DNA of 64,000 nt, taken from NCBI RefSeq assembly GCF_018623035.1, contig NZ_CP076023.1, forward strand, positions 434,001 to 498,000. Reading direction: 5' to 3'. The position numbers and the translations under genes are program-made. This DNA is from Cellulomonas dongxiuzhuiae (GTDB lineage Bacteria; Actinomycetota; Actinomycetes; Actinomycetales; Cellulomonadaceae). Of this stretch, positions 52,497 to 59,713 are shown piece after piece (the stretch's first letter is position 1; each line of letters opens with the position of its first letter). Under the pieces are notes generated by a model. It did no database searches and was not told where the DNA came from. It worked only from the letters and a program-made list of their open reading frames with translations.

Positions 52497-52811
52497 ATGT
52501 CCGCACCGACGCACAACACGACCCGCCGTCGCACCCTCAAGCAGGGGCGCCTCACGGAACTGCTGGCCCGGCGCGAGCAAGTCGGAACCGCCTGGGCGGA
52601 GAGGGCCTCTCACGGCCCCCCCGGCCTCGGCGACCTCACCCGGGAGCTGACCATCATCGAGTTCGCCCTGACCGAGCAGTGGCCTCACCTCGCGCAGTCA
52701 TGGCTGCCTGCGTGGGTCATCTCGGACGCGCGCAAACTCCACGACCCGTCGACCAAGACCGACGGGACCTGCGGGATCTGCAGGTCGTCCACACGCCAGG
52801 CCGCTGCCTGA
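52497..52811 (+). CDS. Small hypothetical protein of the island
   Basis: A 104-residue protein, basic at the N-terminus (TRRRTLKQGRLTELLARREQ), helical in the middle (LGDLTRELTIIEFALTEQWPHLAQSWLPAWV), ending in CGICRSSTRQ with two closely spaced Cys. ATG at 52497 has GGAGG 5 bases upstream. It is divergent from the recombinase-like gene and followed by a perfect hairpin. It may be an accessory or regulatory partner of the recombinase (inference). No family recognised. Confidence 0.55.
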   Translation: MSAPTHNTTRRRTLKQGRLTELLARREQVGTAWAERASHGPPGLGDLTRELTIIEFALTEQWPHLAQSWLPAWVISDARKLHDPSTKTDGTCGICRSSTRQAAA

Positions 52812-52820
52812 TGCACTCTT

Positions 52821-52855
52821 CCGGTAGGGCGAGGCCATGTGCCTCGCCCTACCGG
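52821..52855 (+). terminator. Perfect hairpin after the small island protein gene
   Basis: 15-bp stem CCGGTAGGGCGAGGC with its exact complement around a CATGT loop, 9 bp past the stop. Confidence 0.75.
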
Positions 52856-53030
52856 CCTGAACGCCCCTACCGAAACGGGTCAACCGACGTCGGGGCAGTC
52901 CCAAGGCTCCCGATGAGATACTGAGGCCAGTTCACCGTCACCGGGGGAGTTGCCGCGTCCTTGGTCGGTGCACTGGCCATTGTCAGAACGACTCGCTAAC
53001 CTTCCCGCCCTCATCCCTGGCGACGTCGCC

Positions 53031-55694
53031 CTAGTCATGCTGACGGCTGTCACGCAAGAGCGTCTCGATTGCGGGTGGTGCGATCCGGCGCTGCACATGC
53101 TCGACAACGATGTCTGGGTGCTGGGTGATGAAGACGAGTTTTTCCGCGGAAGAGTCGAGCACCATGAGATGGCCCGCGAAGTGCGACAGTGCAGTCACCC
53201 TACTGACGAAACCCGCCAGATCCATCGTCAACTTCCACTCGTCCCGGGACTGCCAGAGGGTGCGGATCGAAATCTGGTCACCCGAGGCTCGTCCCGACTG
53301 CTGCTCCCAAATTTCCTCAAGCACCGCTCGGAAGTCGAAGTCCTCGAGCGGCTGTTCCAACTCGGCGACGCGTTGGAGCTTCTCCTCAGGCGACTCGAGC
53401 ACGAAAAGGAGGTCCATCAGCGTGTCGAGCGGATACGCATACTGCATGAGTGCCTCGTGGAGACGCACCAGAACATCGACGGTGACGAGCGATACCCCAC
53501 CTGTAGCTCGGCACTCCTCGAGCACGGCCGGGGCGTTCTTGCGCTCGAAGCCGGTGAACTCCCGCGCGATGATCACAGCGTGCGTTGCGCCTTCCGTCGC
53601 GTCGCGATGGCTCGCCGCCGAAGCCACCGCCGCCGTGACGTTGGCCACCGCGCTCGCACTTCCCTTGGCCTCCGCGATGAAGGTCCGATGCCCCGGGCCG
53701 ACGGGCGCCACCACGAGGACGTCCTTCTTGCCAGACGCCCCGTCACGGGTCGCCGAAAAGCCCATGAGCCGAAGGACGGCGGCCACTGCGTTCTCGAACC
53801 TGGTGTCGCCGTCATATGAGGCGTTGCGCAGTTCGATGATCGCGTCCTCGTGGTTGCGGTCATAGGTCTCGGCAAGCGCTCGGAAGAGCTTGTCGCGCCA
53901 CTCTAGAATCTCCCGGACCCGTAGTTCGTCGATCCCCATGCTGTAGAGGTGCCCCTCCGTAAGCCGCTCGGCCACGGCAAAGAGATCAAAGGCGCGCATG
54001 ACCGAGGCGCCCTTCTTCCCGCCGCCGGCTCGTGCCTCCATCGTGCGGTAGAAGGGGTGATTGGTGTTCACCTGGAGGTGGCCGTTGGTGGCCTGAAGGG
54101 TCGCCAGCGGCTCGGCCTCACCAAGGGGGGAGCGGTCGATGACTGGCTCGTTGAGGTCAATGCTCGTTGGCTTCTCGACAGCGCGTCCGAACAACGCGGC
54201 CATGGGGTCCCGGAACAGTTCGCGGGACCGAGTTGGGAGCCAGCTCTCTGTCTTCGCGCCGCGGACCGTTACCTCGTCCTGTGAGTCGATCGCTATCCGG
54301 GCTGCGCGGTACAGAGCACTTTGGAGCGTCTTGAACTCACGGGCCATGGCAGTGTCGCGTCGCAAGCTCTCGCGATCGGCCAGAAGCTCGGCGTCGACGC
54401 CGTCGGCGCGAATGACGAACTGGGACCGGTAGAACGTCGCGAAGGACGGGTCGTTGAGGAAGAGCTTGTCGTCGTCAGGATTGACGAGGCGCCCTCGCAC
54501 CATCAGGAAGAACCCATGGCTGCGCCCCTCGTCCGGCTGCGCGCGAAGAGGGTCGGCGAACAACCTGACCGTGGCAGTCACGCGCCCGATCGTGGGGAAG
54601 ATCAAGGCCGGCTCAGCCGCGTACGGCTCATCGGCCTCGTAACTGCCATCGGCGCGTGGCTCAGGCGCGTAGTCGATGTCGCCTTCAATCTCGCCGGCTT
54701 GAAGCGCGGACTGCCACGTGGATTTGAGCGAGGCGACGATCGGTTCCGCAGTGAGCTGCCAGGTGACCGCAGCGTCGCTGGCGAGCCGGGGCTCGACCTC
54801 GTGGTCGTCTACCCAGACCTGGAAGTCGGGTCGAAGAGGCATGCCGTTACCCAGGACCCAGGCGAGACGGCCAGGGTAAAGTGGCTTGGTCAGCCGGAGG
54901 TCGTCGATCACGGCAAGCGTCCAGTGGTGCTCAGCCAGCATGAAGTCGACCGCCTCGCCCTTGGGGAGAATCGACCTGACCACCGCCAACGCTTGCTCTT
55001 CCGTGAGTGCCCGCACGCTCGTCATGTTGGGCGCTTGCTCAGTCGGTCGTTCGTCACCCTCGGCCCGACCGACCTCGGGCTCGGGCCGTTCCTGAGACCC
55101 GATAGGTCCTGGCGCGTGAGCCGAGACCGGGAGCGGCTCCTCTCCCAGCGTTTGGACGCCGTCGTCCGCCTGGCTCGGCGCCTCCTCGGCACCAGTGAAC
55201 CTGCGGTAGTCGACCGAGACGGCGAGGTACTGTCCGTCGCCGTTCTTGCAAATGTGGCTCATTCGGTGCCCGACGGCATAGCTCGCCAGCTTCCCGATGC
55301 CGAACTTCCCGATCACAGCGCGCGTACGGCCCTCGGCAGAAGCGACGCGGCCATCGCCAAGTTGCTCTTTGGGGCTTCGGGCGATCTGCCACATCTCCTC
55401 GATGCCCTGTACGGTCATCGACTGCCCGTTGTCCCACACGATCACCTGTCCGCTCGCGTACTCGCCCGGCAGGTACACGTAGCAGCGGGTCGCGAGCGCG
55501 TCGAAGCCGTTCGCCACGAGCTCTTCGATCGCCTTGTTCGGGGATGAGTACAGGTGCTCTGAGAAGTGCTTGATGATCGCGTGGTCGACGCCGATCGATA
55601 CCGACTTGACCGGATCGCCGACCTCGAAGTACGCCGTCGCTCCCACGGCATCGTCGGTAGCCGTCATGGTTTCACTGCTCGAGCTATCCGTCAC
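53031..55694 (-). CDS. GHKL ATPase fused to a PD-(D/E)XK-like nuclease domain (restriction component)
   Basis: An 887-residue protein. The N-terminal Bergerat ATPase fold is complete: N-box EELVANGFDA (57-66), G1 box VWDNGQSM (87-93), G2 box IGKFGIGKLASYAVG (128-142). A long transducer-like middle follows. At about 640-700 a restriction-endonuclease-like fold appears: FENAVAAVLRLMGF then GKKDVLVVAP and FIAEAKGS, giving the D-(E)xK catalytic pattern. This is the MutL/MORC-like class of ATPase known from comparative genomics to pair with DNA methyltransferases in restriction systems. GTG start at 55694 after GGGAGGG. It is divergent from the methyltransferase with a 110-bp shared promoter region. 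Confidence 0.85.
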   Translation of the reverse strand: MTDSSSSETMTATDDAVGATAYFEVGDPVKSVSIGVDHAIIKHFSEHLYSSPNKAIEELVANGFDALATRCYVYLPGEYASGQVIVWDNGQSMTVQGIEEMWQIARSPKEQLGDGRVASAEGRTRAVIGKFGIGKLASYAVGHRMSHICKNGDGQYLAVSVDYRRFTGAEEAPSQADDGVQTLGEEPLPVSAHAPGPIGSQERPEPEVGRAEGDERPTEQAPNMTSVRALTEEQALAVVRSILPKGEAVDFMLAEHHWTLAVIDDLRLTKPLYPGRLAWVLGNGMPLRPDFQVWVDDHEVEPRLASDAAVTWQLTAEPIVASLKSTWQSALQAGEIEGDIDYAPEPRADGSYEADEPYAAEPALIFPTIGRVTATVRLFADPLRAQPDEGRSHGFFLMVRGRLVNPDDDKLFLNDPSFATFYRSQFVIRADGVDAELLADRESLRRDTAMAREFKTLQSALYRAARIAIDSQDEVTVRGAKTESWLPTRSRELFRDPMAALFGRAVEKPTSIDLNEPVIDRSPLGEAEPLATLQATNGHLQVNTNHPFYRTMEARAGGGKKGASVMRAFDLFAVAERLTEGHLYSMGIDELRVREILEWRDKLFRALAETYDRNHEDAIIELRNASYDGDTRFENAVAAVLRLMGFSATRDGASGKKDVLVVAPVGPGHRTFIAEAKGSASAVANVTAAVASAASHRDATEGATHAVIIAREFTGFERKNAPAVLEECRATGGVSLVTVDVLVRLHEALMQYAYPLDTLMDLLFVLESPEEKLQRVAELEQPLEDFDFRAVLEEIWEQQSGRASGDQISIRTLWQSRDEWKLTMDLAGFVSRVTALSHFAGHLMVLDSSAEKLVFITQHPDIVVEHVQRRIAPPAIETLLRDSRQHD

Positions 55695-55804
55695 GGCGAA
55701 CGCCCTCCCTAGCCAGTACGTTGGCCCGAGCGTAGGGGACCCGGGTTGTCCTCGTGGTGAGCCCGGCGTCTGCTTGTGGGTCGCAGGCTCTAGACTCCAG
55801 TGCC

Positions 55805-56896
55805 ATGAAGGCCGTCGACCTCTTCGCGGGCGCGGGCGGCGCCACCCAGGGCCTCCGCGACGCCGGCTTCGATGTCGTCGCTGCTGTCGAACTGGACCCG
55901 GATGCCGCCGCGACTTGGTCGCTCAACCATCCAGGCAAGATGCTTGTCAAAGATGTTCGCGAGGTCACTGGCCCGATGCTCATGGCCGCCGGTGGCTTCA
56001 AGCGCGGCGAACTGGACCTGCTCAAGGCGTGCCCTCCATGCCAAGGCTTCTCGTCACTACGCGGCGCGAGCACCCCCGACGAGTCGCGGAACGATCTCGT
56101 GCTCGACACGCTCCGCCTCGTCCGCTCGCTCCGGCCTCGCGCTGTCCTGATTGAGAATGTCCCCGGCCTCAGGAAGGACGGCCGCTTCGTACAACTTGCG
56201 GCCGGCATCCGCCAGCTCGGGTACAACTTGCAGGACTACCTTGTCAACGCCCACGAACTAGGTGTTCCTCAGCGGCGAAAGCGTCTCGTAGTCATTGCGG
56301 TTCGGGGAGTCGAGGTGCCCAGTGGCCTCGACGAGTTGATCCCCGGTGTCGAGCGTCGCGCCGCGATGACTGCGGGAGAGGCTCTGGCTGCTCTGCCGCA
56401 GGTCGAAGGCGAGCCAGGCCTCCTAGATGCGCCGCGGCGACGCAATGCAACGGTGATGCTGCGAATCGCAGCAGTCCCGGTCGGTGGAAATCGGTTCGCG
56501 TTGCCCTTAAGCCTTCAGCTCGAGTGTCACAAGCGGTTGACCGGTAAGGACGGCAAGGCCGCTCGGATCGCAACGAGCAGTTACGGCCGAGTGGTCAACG
56601 AGAACCCCGCGCCGACGATGACGACTCGGTGTACGACTCCGGCGTGTGGGTCCTTCATTCACCCGACCGAGAACCGCGGTATCACGCTCCGCGAGGCGGC
56701 CGCGTTTCAGACCTTCCCCGCCAGTTATCAGTGGTCTGGAACATACGGCTCAGTCGAACGTCAGATCGGGAACGCCGTCCCGGTGTGGATGGCCGAGTCG
56801 CTCGGAAGGGCGGTAGGTCGCCTTCTCGGCTATCAGGCCCAGGTGATGCTCCGGACCAGGGCGGAGCACCGGCGCGAACACGCGGCCGAACGATGA
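55805..56896 (+). CDS. C5-cytosine DNA methyltransferase
   Basis: A 363-residue modification enzyme. Motif I DLFAGAGGATQG (5-16), motif IV with catalytic Cys79 (ACPPCQGFSS), motif VI ENVP (117-120), motif VIII QRRKR, motif X GNAVPVWMAESLG. The target-recognition domain between VIII and IX is of ordinary size, so this is probably a self-contained type II methylase protecting host DNA from the GHKL nuclease. A TAGACT -10 box ends 8 bp before the ATG, and there is no ribosome site, so the message is probably leaderless. Its stop overlaps the next start (ATGA). Confidence 0.93.
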   Translation: MKAVDLFAGAGGATQGLRDAGFDVVAAVELDPDAAATWSLNHPGKMLVKDVREVTGPMLMAAGGFKRGELDLLKACPPCQGFSSLRGASTPDESRNDLVLDTLRLVRSLRPRAVLIENVPGLRKDGRFVQLAAGIRQLGYNLQDYLVNAHELGVPQRRKRLVVIAVRGVEVPSGLDELIPGVERRAAMTAGEALAALPQVEGEPGLLDAPRRRNATVMLRIAAVPVGGNRFALPLSLQLECHKRLTGKDGKAARIATSSYGRVVNENPAPTMTTRCTTPACGSFIHPTENRGITLREAAAFQTFPASYQWSGTYGSVERQIGNAVPVWMAESLGRAVGRLLGYQAQVMLRTRAEHRREHAAER

Positions 56897-57843
56897 GTGG
56901 GTCGGCACGTGTTTGGCTACGCGTTGCGGGCCCTGCGATCCCGAGCACCCCGATTTCGATCGGCCCTTTCACGCTGCAAACGCTGGATCCAGGGACTGAG
57001 CCGGCGATACCACCGGCGACCCCCGACCTGTCCGGATCCGGCTCCGCGGTTGTTGCTCAGTTCGGGCAGGAAGTCGTAGGCTCAGGCTACGCGTCCATCG
57101 AGGTCGAGGGGGACCTGAATGACGCGATACTCCGGGTTATTGAGCACGACGTGCCGCTCCTGGCTACCGCGCTCTCGTTGCAGCACGACGAGCCGTACCG
57201 GCTCGTCCCTCGGTTTGCGGTCCAGGGAGAGGACCTGGTCACAGCGATTCAGACGAGGTTCATCTTCTGGGATAGGCAGGACATCGACGCGGACGCAGCA
57301 GCGCCGATTCATGCGATGTACGAGCGCCTTGTGGCCGACCCGAGGGCGTACTCTGCCGCGCATCTGTTCTCGCACGCCGTGTCCTTGCACGATCAGGCAC
57401 CTGCGCCCGAAAACTCGGCGGCGGCCGTGCTCAACTACTTCAAAGTGATCGAAATAATCGTTGGATGCATCGAGCCCGCAGAAGAGTCGGACGCCGACGC
57501 TCGACGGGCTGCCGTCGTCGACGAACTCACGAGTAAGCTCAACCGCGGCGGGTCGCCGGCGGTCTCAGCCAAGGCGATCAAAGGCGCCAGGGATGAGTTG
57601 CTGCGCATCGACCAAAAATTCCTGGATCTCAGGATTAAGGCCGCGGGCGCGGCATATGGACTAGAGCGACGAGCGATCGAACAGACTTCGGCACTGAATC
57701 GCTTCCGGAACCAACGACTTGGGCACGGTGGCGACCCCCCGCGGCTCTCGGAGCTTGAGAAGTGGCTCGACCGCAAGAGCCCGTACAGCGCGCCATCGCT
57801 CGCCCGCCTGTTTCTGCTCAAGTATGTCAACAGTCTTGGATGA
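56893..57843 (+). CDS. HEPN-like protein coupled to the methyltransferase
   Basis: A 316-residue protein, translated by overlap with the methyltransferase stop. The N-terminal half is beta-rich (SIGPFTLQTLDPGTEPAIPP, GYASIEVEGDLND); the C-terminal half is helical (AAAVLNYFKVIEIIVGCIEP) and ends in RNQRLGHG (272-279), the R-N-x4-H motif of HEPN ribonucleases, most like the Apea-HEPN group. HEPN proteins act as RNA-cutting toxins or defence effectors. A direct role in the restriction system, as a back-up abortive effector, is a reasonable guess. GC and codon use match the rest of the island. Confidence 0.65.
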   Translation: MSGSARVWLRVAGPAIPSTPISIGPFTLQTLDPGTEPAIPPATPDLSGSGSAVVAQFGQEVVGSGYASIEVEGDLNDAILRVIEHDVPLLATALSLQHDEPYRLVPRFAVQGEDLVTAIQTRFIFWDRQDIDADAAAPIHAMYERLVADPRAYSAAHLFSHAVSLHDQAPAPENSAAAVLNYFKVIEIIVGCIEPAEESDADARRAAVVDELTSKLNRGGSPAVSAKAIKGARDELLRIDQKFLDLRIKAAGAAYGLERRAIEQTSALNRFRNQRLGHGGDPPRLSELEKWLDRKSPYSAPSLARLFLLKYVNSLG

Positions 57844-57966
57844 AGCGCGCTCTTGCGGCGTTCCCGACGGGCAGCGGCAAACATGCGCCGGGCAGGCAAG
57901 AGGCAAACATCTTCAGACGCAGGCGAGCGCCGGCATCGCGCTCGACTCGGCCGACGGCTTTGGAGA

Positions 57967-58872
57967 TTATGTCGGCCAGCTCCTCGCCTCCATAAGCGCA
58001 GGGGCGGCGATCCGGTTCCATTCAGCCTGGTCCCAGCCAAGGTAGCCGCAGATCCCGGTGACTGTACGGTGAATGGCGGACACGGCAGTCGTGTGCAGCA
58101 TTGTCACCCAGCCAGGGTCCAGGCCGATGAAGACCAGCTCGCCGCCGTTCGGCCCAGCCTCGTCGGTCTGGTGCATGAAGAACCTCATACCGTGGGGCTG
58201 GGCGTGCGCAACGGCGGAAAACAGACGAAAAAGCGTCGCGCCTACACCGAGCGAGCTGCCCGGCGACTCTACGAGGCCGGCGATGAGCGCCTGGTCGCTG
58301 GGAGCTGGGCTGTCGAGCTGACCGACGGACGCCCCGAACCGAGAGGTTCTCTGCTCCCATCTGAACCCTGCGCGCTCGCCACTTTCACGGATGGCGTCCA
58401 CGGTCCCGGCGAGCTGGCCGAGCGACTCCGCCCCACCGCTTAGGCCGGGAACTGCCACGAGGTTTTGCTCCTCGGCGAGCGACTTGAGCCGTAGGGCGTA
58501 GAACCGGCGGATGCGCTCCCTGGTGTCGACGGTGAGTTCGTACTGCCAGTAGACCGAGCCGAGGCTGACAAGCATGGTCCGCAGAATGGTCGCGCCCGAG
58601 AACGTTGCGTGTTCATCAGCCGCGATCGCCGCGTAGGCGTGCAAGTGGTCGGCGACGTGCGCGAGCCGTGGGATCGCATCCATGACGAGCTCAACCGTCG
58701 GGTCGCCCCAGGTGTCATCCCATTGCCGATTCGCCATATCCACCGCGGCAGGGCAATCGGGCCTCGCGTCGAAGTCCTGATCGCTCAGCCAGTCACCGAT
58801 CGTCGCGGCGAGTAGGCGGAAGTGCGGGACCATCGCACTCGACATCGTCTCGGGCGGGTCGCCGGTCGTCAT
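57967..58872 (-). CDS. Hypothetical protein of the island, 301 residues
   Basis: A mainly helical soluble protein. Visible features: an acidic Trp-rich segment (GDWLSDQDFDARPDCPAAVD), TILRTMLVSLGSVYWQYELTVDTRERIRRFYALRLKSL in outline, and AVAHAQPHGMRFFM near the C-terminal third, with repeated His. ATG at 58872. It is convergent to the HEPN-like gene and adjacent to the right repeat. No family recognised; possibly a further defence or immunity component. Confidence 0.6.
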   Translation of the reverse strand: MTTGDPPETMSSAMVPHFRLLAATIGDWLSDQDFDARPDCPAAVDMANRQWDDTWGDPTVELVMDAIPRLAHVADHLHAYAAIAADEHATFSGATILRTMLVSLGSVYWQYELTVDTRERIRRFYALRLKSLAEEQNLVAVPGLSGGAESLGQLAGTVDAIRESGERAGFRWEQRTSRFGASVGQLDSPAPSDQALIAGLVESPGSSLGVGATLFRLFSAVAHAQPHGMRFFMHQTDEAGPNGGELVFIGLDPGWVTMLHTTAVSAIHRTVTGICGYLGWDQAEWNRIAAPALMEARSWPT

Positions 58873-58992
58873 GGGCGAACGCTATCGTTTCCACAGGTCA
58901 GGGGCCCGCCGTGTGAGCGAATCGGCCGCTCCGGTGTGAGAGGGAGGTCAACTGCCCCCCATCGCTGCAGGTCGGGTAGTTGTGTCACTACC

Positions 58993-59064
58993 CCGCCAGG
59001 GGGTACTGACGGAACTCAGTGCCTTGAAGTGACAGAACCCCTCGCGGGGGCCCGGAAGGGCTCC
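58993..59064 (+). repeat. Right 72-bp direct repeat (attR-like)
   Basis: Perfect copy of 49839-49910, without a preceding tRNA. The bases before it (CACTACC) resemble but do not equal the tRNA acceptor stem. The following bases continue a terminator-like GCGGGGGGTT. Confidence 0.9.
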
Positions 59065-59254
59065 TCGCGGGGGGTTCAGTCGTTCCCAGGGCGCTCGGTC
59101 GGGCCGCAGGCGGCGTGCCGACGGGCGCTTCGCGGGGCCAGACGCCGTACGTGGCGGCGCACCCGGGCACGACGATGAGCCCACCGGCCTGGGGCCGTGG
59201 GCTTGTGGAGGGGTGCTGGGGTTGTCGTCGGGGTCAGGCTGCGGCGGGTGGGCT

Positions 59255-59520
59255 CAGCGCCGTGGGCGGCTGGTCGTCGTCGAGCTGACGACGCCGTCCT
59301 TCCTGACGCTCGGCGAGGACCACGTCGCCGCGGAGGCCTGGGACGCGAGGGTCGAGGAGTAGGAGGACGACCTGCAGGACGCCCCGGGCTGGCTCCCGTG
59401 GGCTGGCCCGTGGCAGAAGTACCTCGACGAGTCGCACCCGTACACGAACCGCAAGGGCGGCTACTACGCCGTGGACCTGAAGCGGATCGTCGCCGACGCC
59501 GCGCCGGTGGCCGCGACCCC
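59255..59520 (+). pseudogene. Decayed gene remnant with in-frame stop
   Basis: One frame reads like real protein (RLVVVELTTPSFLTLGED, then an in-frame TAG at 59360-59362, then EDDLQDAPGWLPWAG and KYLDESHPYTNRKGGYYAVD). The composition is protein-like on both sides of the stop, so this looks like a nonsense-mutated relic just outside the right repeat. Family not recognised. The remaining sequence at 59065-59254 and 59521-59713 holds nothing else I recognise. Confidence 0.5.
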
Positions 59521-59713
59521 CGTCGAGTCAGCCCAGCACTGCGCGGCTCCGAGAGCAGACCGGTCGCTTCCCCACCACATGCCGACGTGCGAGCCCGAAG
59601 ATGTGCACGACACGGCGCACCCGGCCCGGGACTTCAGTCCTACGACCCTCCGTCCGATGGACCCCCGGGCACAGGTGTGCTCACCCACCCCGGCCGAGCC
59701 CTGGAGCATCCCT

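Larger units (their letters stand above)
49839..59064. mobile_element. tRNA-Ser genomic island carrying a GHKL-type restriction-modification system
   Basis: A 9.2-kb element bounded by 72-bp perfect direct repeats. GC is lower than the flanks and codon use differs (for example frequent AAC/AAG/ATT-containing stretches in the methyltransferase region). Cargo: DDE-type recombinase-like gene (frameshifted), small partner protein, GHKL ATPase-nuclease, C5-cytosine methyltransferase, HEPN-like protein and an unrecognised protein. No tyrosine or serine integrase is seen. Confidence 0.85.

Noticed and set aside
49839..59064. Prophage
   Set aside because: No capsid, tail, terminase, lysis or phage replication genes in the 9.2 kb.
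59471..59713. Extending the surface protein start upstream to 59471
   Set aside because: That stretch is in frame but belongs to the decayed relic; it would put 81 residues before the signal peptide, while GTG at 59714 has a good ribosome site.
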